Shown here: positions 1-11,014 of the stretch, piece by piece | Layout: each line of letters opens with the position of its first letter | How positions within the stretch are numbered: position 1 is the stretch's first letter | DNA from: Rhodamnia argentea | Lineage: Eukaryota > Streptophyta > Magnoliopsida > Myrtales > Myrtaceae | Reading direction: 5' to 3' | Length of the DNA: 64,000 bases | Assembly: GCF_020921035.1 (NCBI RefSeq) | Contig: NC_063151.1 | Span: 17,676,934-17,740,933 of the forward strand | Position numbers and translations under genes: made by a program | The notes under the pieces: generated by a model | Databases searched by the model: none | What the model saw: only the letters and a program-made list of their open reading frames with translations | Told to the model about the DNA's origin: nothing

Positions 1-109
1 TTCAGAATCTTGGAAAAAATGGGTTCTCGTCATTCTTCGATTCAATCCGTTCGATCTTGCGCTGAGCAAGTCGAGACAATTTAGCTGACTACCGTTGCGA
101 GAAATCGTG

Positions 110-117
110 TATATAAA
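110..117 (+). promoter_or_regulatory. TATA box of phytocyanin-like gene 1
   Basis: TATATAAA lies 116 bp upstream of the ATG at 233. The same motif, followed by a similar leader, sits at an equivalent place in front of the three paralogous genes, which supports it as the core promoter. Confidence 0.75.
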
Positions 118-232
118 CCTCCCATCGACATAGTACTCGGAACGCACAGATTGAATTGCCAAACCAATTTGATCCGATCATTGTCTTTGAGTGCACTAGA
201 GGGAGAGAACTTGAGAATAGTATTAACAAAAA

Positions 233-847
233 ATGGCGGGATGGAAGTGTGCAGGACTTGTGTTGCTAATGATGGCCACAACCATGGCGATCGCCGAGGC
301 CAGGACTATCATTGTGGGTGGATCGGAGAACTGGCGTTACGGCTATAACTACACGGATTGGGCTCTTAAGAACAGTCCCTTCTTCTTCAATGATAAGCTT
401 GGTGAGTATGTGTAACCAACCGACTTCTAATTCAGACATAGTAAGGCATGTTTTTCTAGACATTTCCATTGGCTTGCGAGAGACGCTTGTTAATTTTTTC
501 TTCACAAGATATATGATCGGTCTATTTGTTTTTGGACTAGTTAGAGTTAGTATTGGTTATGATTCGATCGAGTTGAGTTACTTGCACTAAAGTTCCGATT
601 TACTCTTTTGCTAGTGTTCAAGTATGGTCCGCCCCACAACGTGTACTTGCTGCCCAACCTCTACAGTTACCTCAAGTGCGACTTCAGGGGTGCGACGTTG
701 CTCGCTGGCCCATCGAACGGGGCCGGAAATGGGTTTGAAGTCGTGCTGAACCAGTACAGGCTCTACTACTTTGCTTCTTCGAGCAACAAGGACTGCTCCA
801 ACGGCTTGATGAAGTTCTTCGCCTTCCCACTGCCGCGTTGGCAGTGA
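233..847 (+). CDS. Phytocyanin-like (cupredoxin-fold) secreted protein, copy 1
   Basis: Two exons, 233..401 and 615..847, joined across a 213-bp GT-AG intron, give 133 residues. Residues 1-23 form a signal peptide ending AIAEA. The mature part is one phytocyanin domain starting TIIVGGSENW, with an N-glycosylation sequon (NYT) and the two disulfide cysteines (LKCD and KDC). Phytocyanins are apoplastic blue copper proteins; copper is held by His, Cys, His and Met or Gln. Here the first His (PHNVY) is kept, but the Cys is Ser (YFAS) and the second His is Asp (KDC), so copper binding is unlikely. There is no proline-rich tail or GPI signal, so it resembles plantacyanin in size rather than the early-nodulin-like proteins. 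The intron position between NDKL and VFKY is the same in all copies. Exact role unknown; an extracellular non-redox function is inferred. Confidence 0.9.
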
Positions 848-920
848 TCGACCAGGATGATCATGGAATAAGAACTTGGGTGATAGAAACCGATCGTGGT
901 TGTACTTTTATTAGGGTTTG

Positions 921-926
921 AATAAA
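921..926 (+). terminator. Polyadenylation signal, gene 1
   Basis: AATAAA lies 74 bp after the stop codon, in a context (gtttgaataaag) conserved behind the other copies. Confidence 0.6.
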
Positions 927-2241
927 GAGAGGAAACTTATAGCTGGACTAAATAAAAAGGTTCCTCCAAAATGAAGTTCTTTTGTTGTTGGACGCTAGTT
1001 GTATTGTGAATTTGAAGAGAGTTCTCTTCACTTTTTACTTATTTTATGTAATAATGTCTTCACGACCGAAGAACATATACATCTGATATGATTTCAGGGG
1101 TTAATAGCAGTCAATGTAATGTTTGAGCTCTATCTTCCAATGCGCTTAACTATATGTAATATTATGGGCATAGTGATTTAGTGGTCTCTTATATTATACA
1201 AATTCACGATACTTGCAATTAATAGGACATGATTTGAAGATATGACCCGGTGATGTTTGACATAATCGAATATCAATTAATTAATTACCTCGTTTGATTG
1301 ATTTAACGGAAACAGAAGATGACTACTTACAGAATTCATTAGGGGATTAAATATGATCCGCTCACAATGCTGCTGACACGATATGCTTGCAGATTTGTCG
1401 GAATGTAGGCGAAATGGCAATGTGGTTATTGCCTTAGTTTTTTTTCCCAAATAGAGATCATCTTATTTCGATTATCATCGGAGGCAACACGTTTGAAACC
1501 TGTCGTGAATATGGCTCGAGTTTTTTTTTCCCAAGTCCCTCGTAAACCTATTAGCATTAGATTTTTTTCAACGTGTGTTGACTTATACAATAAGTTGAGA
1601 TAGTTAAACCGGTTCATGAGGCTTATTGGGTGCTTCGTGACCTTTAGGTTGCCAAGCCTCCGCACTCGTATCCTTGGATTATGAAAAGGAAATGCTGAGT
1701 GTGTTGTTAGGCCATCAAGAGTAGTTCACAATATTGATTCTCTAAATGGTGTGGTGAAGCCAAAGGAGTGCTTTACATTTTTAGCACTCCTAGCACTATT
1801 CTTATGCTAAAATGTTTAGAAAGGTGAAGTAAGGGCTCCTTTCATGTGAAAAAGGGGAAGAGAAAGAGCAGGGAAACAATCTGTTGTTAATAGAAAAGTA
1901 CAATAAGACCCGGATTGCATTACTACATTGAGAGGGCTGTACAAGTGCAGCTTGCGATGGGCTGCTGTGGAGATCTTGGATATTGAATCCAAGAAAGGAG
2001 ATTCAACCTTTCTTTCACCCAATAAGAGGATGATGATGATGATGATGATGATGAGACTGCTCCATCATGCTCCAAAGGCAGTGCACAGAGTCGCCTCCGG
2101 TGATGTCGCAGCACACCGATCATCTTTTTCTACCATGTGGCCCCATGAAGTTCAGGGACTCTCTTACTACATGGAAATGTCTGTGATGAAAAATCGAGGA
2201 CCCACTACCAAGCTGCAATTCCCCAGTCTATGTTTGTGTCA
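927..2241. other. Intergenic DNA downstream of gene 1
   Basis: No supported gene. The stretch is AT-rich, with a GAT trinucleotide run near 2030-2053. A 134-codon frame at 1928-2332 runs through that trinucleotide run, has no recognisable domain and is not called. Confidence 0.5.
2030..2053. repeat. GAT trinucleotide microsatellite
   Basis: About eight tandem copies of gat. Read as codons on the plus strand it gives a run of Met, which inflates an open reading frame there. Confidence 0.85.
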
Positions 2242-2345
2242 TTCCTCAATGCCTTTACGCGTTTCACATTCATTGTGCTCCATTCTCGTTGCCGGGGAAC
2301 AGTCAAGCACAAGAATGCTTACTATTGCGTAACCTTGACTGAGTG
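2242..2345. repeat. Segment duplicated downstream of gene 4
   Basis: This stretch, with the shared core caatgccttta and tgtgctccattctc, recurs in the same orientation near 32562-32680. Both copies lie about 1.3-1.4 kb behind a phytocyanin-like gene, so it is probably part of the ancestral duplicated unit. Its coding status is unclear. Confidence 0.55.
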
Positions 2346-2541
2346 GGGGAAGAAGATTCGGGTTAGCGAGACGAGAAGAAATCCCAAGTACTCCTTTCGC
2401 TTTTGCAAGGAATGCTGCTATATTGCTCACGGTTACTTGCGGTACTTCTGAGGTATGAACTCATGAATAAACCATTTTCGTCCACAATTGACCAGCACGT
2501 AATTCTTCATGCCATCGCTGCAAATTTTGCATAAGCCCAGT

Positions 2542-2790
2542 TATTTTTTTTTTTTTTATAACCGAGGTGTTCATGTGGCCGGCGAGCTTGTGCTCAAACC
2601 AGTGGTGAAGCACGACTAGTCTTCAGGGGCAACTGCAGGACCCCACCACCATATTGCCCAGGTAAGACACTGGTACCATGAAGTTTTGAACCCAGAACCT
2701 CTCGTGAAAGGAACTGAGCGCAAACTAGCACAACCACCAACCGGTGGGTAGCATAAACCCAATTGTTCATCCCTGCTTCAGTCAAGATAG
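2542..2790 (-). mobile_element. Probable tRNA-derived SINE
   Basis: Read on the minus strand, the segment begins near a GGTTGGTGGTTGTGCTAG stretch, has a B-box-like GGTTCTGGGTTCAAA element, and ends in an oligo(A) tail (the T run at 2546-2559 on the plus strand). That order fits a tRNA-derived SINE. I see no clear target duplication and cannot confirm family membership. Confidence 0.4.
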
Positions 2791-3631
2791 TAGTACTCTC
2801 TCTTTAGTTAGATGACGTCGCATGAATAAAAGCTTCACGATGCTCCTATATGTTTCTTCCAAAGCACGAGAGAAAAGGCAACTCGTCAATCTGAATATGG
2901 CGTAAGCCCCTGGAAGACGAGGTAAAGCTGCCAAATTTTTTTCTTTCATCTGCAAATGTACACTAAAAAAAATGTGAGACAACACGATATTCAGTCTGTA
3001 CCATTTTATGAACTTGCATATTGTCCATGAATAATTCTGGGTGAGACATTTGATAGATGCAGACAAACTCATAGACAGTTTGGTTTTTTATGTTTGCTTC
3101 ACGATGAGTATTGCCTTCACTGGTTAAGGACTATCCGTCGGACGACTGGCTTGGGGAAATTAAGGCAGTGATCTCATCCCTCTGGTCATTGAAAGGAGTA
3201 CTATCAAGAGTGCAAGAACTTGAGGATGAGCGCAAGGGCAGACAACTATCAAGACCAGAGCTGAGCAGAGTTATCGACTTTGTCATTCTAGACTCCAAAT
3301 TTTAAAAGACAACTAATGAGCGCTCATTTACTGCTCCTGAACTCATAGAATGGGCTCTTGAAATTATGTGGTTTTCTCACAAAGATGTAAGTATACCAAA
3401 GAAGAATTGTCATCCTTATCTGTGATTGTGGATTTAGAATGAGTACCATCAAATTTATTATTTTCTGTTTGGAAAGACTTTGACTTTAATTTTTTACTCT
3501 CACCATTCGGCTTTTATTCAACACAAAATGCCCGAAATATTTGAATATGCAAGCAAACTTCATTTCAGGTTAGGCCAACACGCAATCAAACTTGAATAGC
3601 CCAGACTGGCCCGAATTACAAAGTAGAATTA
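2791..3631. other. Intergenic DNA with weak coding-like stretch
   Basis: A 64-codon frame at 3111-3305, followed in another frame by a stretch reading TAPELIEWALEIMWFSHKDV, looks like a decayed gene fragment. I do not recognise it. The segment 3000-3110 resembles 20085-20175 behind gene 2, so it belongs to the duplicated landscape. Confidence 0.3.
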
Positions 3632-4521
3632 GGGCCTACATGGTAACCATTCTCATTCTCTGATTCTCATCCCGGAATAGTAAAAAATGAGAATGCTGTT
3701 TGGTAACGTAAATAATTTTGATTCTGATTCCATTCCCGGAATCGGTTTTGGAGAATCGGAATCGGTTTTAGAGTAAAATCTAGAAGTAAAAAAAAGTTGT
3801 TTCTAAAAAAAGAATGACTTTTGAAAATAGCAAACAGAATGAAGTCTCATGTCTCTCACTTTTTCTTTATAATTTTCTCGTCAATTTTCCCCTCTACCTA
3901 ATAAAAATAAAATAAAATAAAAATAAAAAATAATTTTTTAAAAAAAATAACAAAAAATTTAGAAAATCCTAAAAAAATAGAAAAAGCTTAGATTATGCTA
4001 GTTTGACCTTATTTTCATAAAGTTGGGCCTAAATTTCATAAATTTCATAGATTTCACTCTCCTGCAAAGAATATTGCAGAGGATGAGGGCATCCAACATG
4101 CAAACCGGTAGCCGTGCGTTACAAGATGTTTATATGTATTTAGAAAACACAATATTTAAAGAACTTTAAACATCATGTATTAAAATTTGTATTTCATTCA
4201 TGACATGCTAAAAAATAATATATTTTAAATTATTTGAGTGTGCATTGAAAATTAGTCTTTAATTTAGGATGAAATTTTATAAATTAACCGCATAGTTATT
4301 TGACTTAAATGAAAAAAAAAAAGGGAAAAAATCATTTTTTTTAAACATAAATTTTGTGCAGTTATCAAACACGTTCTGATTCTCTAAAACTCATTTAGTA
4401 ACAGAATCAAAAAATTCATTTGAACCAGAATCGGTTTTTCCGGATCGGAATGAGAATCAGAGCCCTTACCAAAAAAAAAAAAATGAGAATCGGAGAATGA
4501 AAATGGTTACCATGCAGGCCC
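3632..4521. mobile_element. PIF/Harbinger-type MITE 1 (Tourist-like)
   Basis: Inverted ends GGGCCTACATGGTAACC and, read from the other side, GGGCCTGCATGGTAACC extend for over 35 bp. They are flanked by TTA on both sides (3629-3631 and 4522-4524). A TTA target duplication and GG-starting inverted ends are the signature of PIF/Harbinger. It is 890 bp, AT-rich, with no transposase frame. Confidence 0.8.
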
Positions 4522-4639
4522 TTAGGCCCCAAAACCTGGCCTAAGCTATTCGAGCTGGGGATTTCCGGTCTGTCGGTTTTGTGAACTTTTGTTTTGCCCC
4601 GAGTTCGCAATAACCAAATCCAAAAGTCCGATACGTATG

Positions 4640-5257
4640 GCGATCACCAAAGGCTTGTATAGAAAAGTTCTTCACTAATAAGTGCAGAAAACCAGAAACT
4701 CTCAAGTTACCTTAACAAGGGGCATCATCCGATCGTCAGCGGCCTGTTGAAATAGTCTCTGTCGAGAACGTAATAAAAATCCGATCGTCACTTCTCTTTA
4801 GAGGAGGATTCAAACAAGCCAAGGAAGACTTGAATTTCTCGACAAAAATAAAAATGAGAGTATCCAAGGTTGACCATATGAAGCTCCATCTGTAGACGGA
4901 CTCAAAAAAGGTCCTCACCAACCCACATCCCCTCGGTTGAGATGGACTTCAATGGCTTCACAATCATTACCTTCCCCTCCTTTTCTTCTTTAAGTGGGTA
5001 AGTGCCAAACGAAGAAGACCAATGGACTCAGTCAGACAACCAAATTCAAATGCTCCCCCATTTTCCTCAGCATCAGTTTTATTCTTCAATGACAGCGGAC
5101 TGAGAAGTGGGACGGCCTGACGTAAGTGGCAAATGAGAAAAGAATTTCAAGGAGCCACACCCCATAACCTGGAAGCATGTTTTATGAATTAACTCATTCA
5201 TAATCTTGGACCAAACTTCTTCTCTTCGTTCTTGAATTTAATCTTTTTGTTTTCTTT
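4640..5257 (+). promoter_or_regulatory. Upstream half of the phytocyanin gene 2 promoter, separated from its gene
   Basis: This block aligns with the DNA directly upstream of genes 3 (22460-22900) and 4 (29370-29795 and 30214-30400), including the ctgagatgggactcagtcag-type and cttgaattnaatctt stretches. Here no gene follows, because a MULE starts at 5258. The missing lower half (TATA box and gene) resumes at 18740. Confidence 0.8.
5249..5257 (+). repeat. 9-bp target site duplication, left copy
   Basis: GTTTTCTTT immediately precedes the left inverted repeat and recurs exactly at 18731-18739. Nine base pairs is the Mutator-superfamily length. Confidence 0.92.
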
Positions 5258-5360
5258 GGGCTTTTTTTCAAATTGCATAAAAAAAATATTTACCAAATTA
5301 AAGGAAAAAAAACATATTTACCGTTTTGGAGTCCGCCCAGCGGTCATGCCGCCGAGCGGG
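5258..5360 (+). repeat. Left terminal inverted repeat of the MULE
   Basis: It matches the reverse complement of 18628-18730, with shared blocks ttaccaaatta, aacatatttaccgttttgg and accgccgag/gccgccgag. Small differences show the two ends have diverged. Confidence 0.88.
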
Positions 5361-6720
5361 TACCCGCTCGGCACCCACAATGCTGAGCAAGTCGGCGAGC
5401 AGAGAGCAAAACTGCTCTCCCCTCGCTGGCCGTGCGCTGGGCCCCTACTTGCTCGGCATTTAAACCGCCGAGCGAGTAGGGACCCCTACCATGCCGGCGC
5501 CTTTAATCGGGCATTGGCGGACGACGTGAAAGGTGCTGCGGGCACCTTTCACGAGCACTACTGAGCCTTTGGCTCTGTTTAAAGCAAAGCTGAAAGCTCT
5601 TTGCTCGGAAAGCATGCATTTGGCCGACGATTTCTCCTCTCCACAAAAGCTCATCCCTCCTCTGCAGAAGCCTCCTCCACAGAACCTCTTGTTCTTTTCG
5701 CCCCTCCTCGGTAGAAGCTCTTCCTTTGTTCGCATTGCGCTTCCCTCCTCTATAGAAGCTCTTCTCTTTTTGCACTCTTAGAGCCCTCAAACGGTTCCAT
5801 AAGCGATGACGTTTGTAAGCCCCAGAATTGGAAGTGCCGTGCCTCCTACCGGTGGCCTTTAATTCTGATTTTAAGTGATTGGGATATTAAGTGAACAGAG
5901 TGTGGAGTCCGCTAGGAGCCCTCCCCTCGCTTTGATTAACTTCGGCGAGATTTGTTCTTAATATCCCGACCAAGTTTTAATCAGACTCTCTAACACCTCA
6001 TTTCTTGTTTTCTTCTACATACTTTCAGCATTCTCCTCTTCAATTTTTGGTTTCTATTTTATGCAACGGTTTATCGATCACACCCCCTCTCCTCTTGTAT
6101 TCTCCCTCACATAGCTCACGAAGATTTTCTCATATCCCCCTCTACTCGGGTGCCTTTATTGATGTTAGTGTTTTTATTTTATTGCAAATATGTTCGTCAT
6201 GTTTAAATTAAATTAGGACTTTTTTATTTTTGCAGAAGTTGAGACAAAAGCAAAGCCGACCTTCTTACTCGGTGATTTCTCTTGATAGTTTGAGCTCTAC
6301 ATTCGGTGCGTGATTACCTTCAATAGTTTGAGGTAAACCTCGTTATAGTTATTTTTTGCAGTTTCGTAAATATTGTTTTATTTATTTGATTATTATTTAT
6401 ACACTGAATAGTTATAATGTTTACAAATTGCGGTAAATAAAAAAAATTACCATAATCTCGTAAAAACAAATTTTTAGGACTCGTTTTTGCAACTATGTCC
6501 ACATTTATTTTGATGATTTTCAAAATTTAAAAAAGAAATTTAGGAGTGTAAAATGATTTTTTGGGAAAATAAAAAAAAAAGTTGATCAGATAGCCCGAGA
6601 AGCAGGGGCGGGGTTTGACCCGGTCCGGAAAATATGTTTTTAATAATTTGAAAATTAGAATAATAGAAAATTAGAAAATACAAAATTGATTAAAAATAAA
6701 GAAAAATGATAGAGACTTTC
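5361..6720 (+). promoter_or_regulatory. MULE 5' leader region
   Basis: It starts GC-rich and becomes AT-rich, with no convincing protein. The stretch around 6285-6345 (gtttgagctc, attcggtgcg, then gtttgag followed by gtaaac) is conserved in the second MULE relic at 26470-26550. It ends in a plausible splice donor, so it is a likely 5' untranslated exon whose acceptor is the tttag just before the ATG at 7782. Confidence 0.45.
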
Positions 6721-7645
6721 AAAAAAATGAAGGAAAAATATTAAGAAACTCAAAAAAATAGGAAAATAGCCACAATGAACTGGCCATAGACTATTTTGGC
6801 TGGTGACTTAAAAAAATGACGATTTTGCCCTTACGGAAAAATATATCCCAAAAAAATTGTAAGAAATCTTCAAAATTAGGAAATGACCACAATGAACTGG
6901 CCATTGACGATTTAGGGTATTTTGGCCGACAACTTTTAAAAAATGACGACTTTGCCCTTTTGGCAAATGATCTCCCAAATTTTTTTTTAAAAATCTCAAA
7001 AATTAGGAAATAGTCACAATCAACTGGCCATGACCTATTCGGGGTATTTTGATCGACGAATTTAAAAAAATGACGATTTTGCCCTTCTGGCAAATTGTCT
7101 TCCAAAAAAATTATAAAAAATTTCAAAAATTAGGAAATAGCCACAATCAACTGGCCATGGATGATTCGGGGTATTTTGGCCGACGACTTGTAAAAAATGA
7201 CGATTTTTCCCTTCTGGCAAATAGACTCCCAAATTTTTTTTAAAAAATCCCAAAAATTAGGAAATAGCCACAATCAGCTGGCCATGGCCGATTCGGGGTA
7301 TTTTGGTCGATAAATTTTAAAAAATGACGATTTTACCCTTCCGGGAAATTGTCTTCCAAAAAAATTGTAAAAAATTCCAAAAATTAGTAAATGACCACAA
7401 TCAACTGGCCATGGACGATTCAAGGTATTTTGGCTCACGACTTTTAAAAAATGACGATTTTGCCCTTTTGGGAAATTGTCTCCCAAATTTTTTTTTAAAA
7501 AATCTCAAAAATTAGGAAATGGCCACAATCAAGCGGCCATGGGCGATTCAGGATATTTTGGCCGACGAATTTTAAAAAATGACTATTTTTCCCTTCTGGC
7601 AAATTGTCTTCCAAAAAAATTGTAAAAAATCCCAAAATGTCGTCT
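6721..7645 (+). repeat. Left subterminal array: about seven 127-bp monomers in a dimeric pattern
   Basis: The landmark ctggcc recurs at 6780, 6897, 7024, 7151, 7278, 7405 and 7533, a spacing of 127 bp after the first. Monomers alternate between a type with ctcccaaattttttttt and a type with cttccaaaaaaattgt, so the real unit is a 254-bp dimer. The array lies in the probable leader intron of the transposase gene. The same monomer, inverted, forms the right array at 15690-18590. Confidence 0.9.
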
Positions 7646-7781
7646 AAGCTCTTATGGCTATACTAGGATATTTAATTCATTTGATATATTGATAGTCGTA
7701 ATGTTAATTTGATAACATATATGGGACAATATTTACGAAATTGTAGTTTAGAAATAATTTCTAATTTATTTATTTAGCGGA

Positions 7782-10777
7782 ATGTCATCTACATCTTTTG
7801 CGATTGTGCCTCGGGGAGGTACAATAGTACGAACCGAATATGGAATTGATTACGAAGGAGGGCAATCTACCATGTTTGGGATTGCAAACATATCGACATT
7901 TAATGAGTTACGTGTGTCGATTGAGAGTGCATTGAATATCACAGGAAACCAGTATATTCAAACAGTGGTGTATAGATATCCGGTTGTAACACGCAATTGT
8001 GTTACATATGACATTACGAAGGTGCATGATGATGCTACGATTACGATGATCCAGCAATTTGTACTTCAGGATGGTGCTACGGGGTTTTTACGGTTTATGC
8101 AAGCGTAGCGAGAACACCAAATGAGAGATGATTTCACATAGGAAGGTTCGAATGTTGGTGAAGATGATGGTGGTCCGCATAATCGATGCGTGCAATCCGA
8201 TGATAATGATGATAATGCTGATAATGATTCTGCTGCTGATGTTGATGATGATGATGGTGATGAAGAAGATGATTCTTGGATGGACTCCGATGACAATGAT
8301 GATGAAGATGTCGGATGTGACAATATGGAAGCTTACTATAATACGTAGTGCAGCAATCCCATTTTTTCGTTGGTACATCAACATCCTTATTCGGAGATCG
8401 ACTTTGACATGATGCAAGACGATACAAGAGCCAAGCCGGGCCGTATGTTATTTGATCCATCAAAAGAATTTGATGTTGGCATATTGTTTACATCACGAGA
8501 CGTGGTGCGGTTGGCTGTAAAAGAGTACTCCCTTAGGAGAAATCATAATTTTTGCAGTTATTTGACAAAGAAAGTTGAATATGTGATAAGATGTGGCAAT
8601 CCAAATGGACCGTGTGGTTGGAGGCTCCGCGCGATTGCTAAATCGGGTTGCATGTTTTGGAAAATAAGTAAGTATAATGGGCCACATACATGCAGTTTTC
8701 TACAAATGTCATGAGATCATCGGCACCTTGACCAAAAGTACCTCTGCAGCCAGATAGAAGCAATGGTTGCCGTCCAACCAAATATCAAAATCAAGTCACT
8801 GATGGCGGAGATTCAAGATAAGCTGCACTTCGAACCTACTTACCGTAAAACTTGAAAGGCCAAATAAATGGCAATTGCCGGACAATTTGGAGATTGGGAT
8901 GAGTCATACGGTAGGTTGAGGACGTAGATGATCGAAATGGAGAGCCGGAATCCAAGTTCGCATTTTGTGATCGATGATCCTATCAACCTAGATCGGGGCT
9001 GCACGGTTTTCAACCGGATGTTTTGGACTTTCAAGCGGACGATTGAAGGCTTCGTAAGTTGTCCTCCCGTGATATTTGTTGATGGTACATTTTTGTACGG
9101 AAAATATCAAGGAACCCTCCTTTGTGCGGCCTCACTTGATGGAAATAATCATATTTTTCCGCTGGCATTTACTATAGTCCATCGGGAAAATGTTGACAAT
9201 TGGACTTGGTCTATGAATATGTTACGGAGACATGTCACTAAGAGAGATGATATTTGTGTAATATCGGACGGACATATCGGGATTCAACGAGCAATGGAAA
9301 CAGCACGGTGGCGTCCTCCACATGGCCACCATAGATATTGCATTCGGCACGTTGCCAGCAACTACAATAAACATTTCAAAAATGCCGAAGGCAAAAGACT
9401 AGTTCAGATGGCAGGTAAATTCTCGAATTTGTAAATTTCAAGAAAATACATATGCAAAAATTTGAGTACGAAGTACTAATTAATGTTGTAATATACAGCT
9501 TACGCGAACCAAGGGAAGAAGTTCAACCAATTCATGAGCCAAATAAGGGAGTTTGATCTAGCCACGGGTGCATGGTGCGATCGGATTCCAAGAGAAAAAT
9601 GGATAAAGGCTTATGATGAAGGGAGGAGATATGGATCGATGACGATAAAATTAGTCGAATCGATCAACGGGATGCTGAAGGGTTTTCGTGATCTGCCAAT
9701 AGCAGCTGTGGTCGACAAGATATTCTATCGGTTGATGCACTATTTTGATACGAGAAGAACGATGTATAGGGTGCGAAAAGACAATCGGTGGAAATATACG
9801 CAATTTGGGGGTGCCACGCTCTAGCACAACAGTCAAAAAGCAAATAGGCATGCCGTCACATGTTTCGACTATGATAGAGGGGTTTTCGAAGTGACAACTG
9901 GACGTGACAGATCCAGAGGTTCGGGGGGCCACAAACACATAGTGCGCCTAGACTTGCGAACATGCACATGTGGGAAATTTCAAGGGCTGAAAATCTCATG
10001 TTCACACGTAATTGCAGCATGTCAAGCGTGTGGCATTGATTACGAACCGTACATAGATGAATGGTATACTTTAGATAAAGGCTTATGATTATGACAAATT
10101 TAGTCGAATCGATCAACGGGATCTTGAAGGGTTTTCGTGGTCTGCCAATAGCAGCTATGGTCGACAAGATATTCTATCGGTTGATACACTATTTTGATAC
10201 AAGAAGAACGATGTATAGGGTGCAGAAAGACAATTAGTGGAAATATACGCAATTTGCGGGTGCCACGCTCGAGCACAACAGTCAAAAAGCAAATAGGAAT
10301 GCCGTCACATGTTTCGACTCTAATAGAGGGGTTTTCGAAGTGATAACTGGACGTGACGGATCCAGAGGTTCGGGAGGCCACAAACACATAGTGCGCCTAG
10401 ACTTGCGAACATGCACATGTGGGAAATTTCAAGGGCTGAAAATCTCATGTTCACACGTAATTGCATCATGTCAAGCGTATGGCATTGATTACGAACCGTA
10501 CGTAGATTAATGGTATACTTTAGATAAAACCCTTCGGTGCTATCGGTATATGTTTAATTCGTTGGGACATCTTGATTACGAGCTTGAACCCGACGAGCTG
10601 CCATTAGTGCCGGACCGGAGTCGTATTCGGAAGAAAGGAAGGCCCCGTGCATCACGGATTCGGAATGAGATGGATTGGAGAAGCCCGAACAGTAGCACTT
10701 CGCGAAATCATTGCACGGATCGTGGAAAATCAGAACACAATAGGAAAACTTGTGCACACAGATCGGCTAGAGAGTAG
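7782..10777 (+). pseudogene. MuDR-type MULE transposase pseudogene
   Basis: The frame from ATG 7782 runs to a splice donor at 9415; an 84-bp intron (9415-9498) leads into the next exon. The parts are, in order: an N-terminal MuDR-like region (7782-8105); an acidic Asp-rich linker; a MuDR DNA-binding-like zinc region (GPCGWRLRA, HTCSF); the DDE core with VDGTFLYGKYQG, ISDGHIGIQRA and CIRHVASNYNKHF; a likely third acidic residue in LVESINGML; and a SWIM zinc finger CTCGKFQGLKISCSHVIAAC. A C-terminal zinc-knuckle-like CX4GX4HX4C follows. In-frame stops lie at 8106, 8139, 8346, 8712, 8853, 8865, 8925 and 9822, so it cannot be made. The DNA encoding the third acidic residue and the SWIM finger is tandemly duplicated. 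Confidence 0.9.
9602..10522 (+). repeat. About 470-bp internal tandem duplication in the transposase
   Basis: Copy A runs about 9602-10073 and copy B about 10074-10522. Both begin gataaa, which suggests unequal recombination at that short match. Copy B lacks some 20 bp after its start, carries a stop after YEPYVD, and has Tyr for a Cys in CQAYGID. Copy B keeps Glu where copy A has the stop at 9822. Confidence 0.85.
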
Positions 10778-11014
10778 ATCATACTTGCGTTAATTCCGTA
10801 AATTAGCTTCATGAATTTTTTGTAATGTTATAATATTATTATTGGATTGATATTTATGAAGTTCATTTTTCCCGGATTTTTACATTACATATTTGAATTT
10901 TTTTTATAATGTTATAATATCACAATTGCACGATATTTATTCGGTTTATCTGTTCCATGTTATCCATACATATGGAAATTTGTTGTAATGTTATAGTATC
11001 ATAATTGTGTAGAT
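10778..11014. other. Spacer between the two MULE genes
   Basis: AT-rich spacer of about 240 bp. It contains three related stretches with tgtaatgttataatat, a small imperfect repeat. Confidence 0.5.

Noticed and set aside
1928-2332. 134-codon plus-strand frame with a Met run
   Set aside because: The frame exists because a GAT microsatellite avoids stops; there is no domain, no promoter and no consistent coding signal.
8066-8463. His- and Ser-rich frames on both strands opposite the transposase linker
   Set aside because: They are antisense or out-of-frame readings of the Asp-coding gat repeats of the MULE transposase linker.
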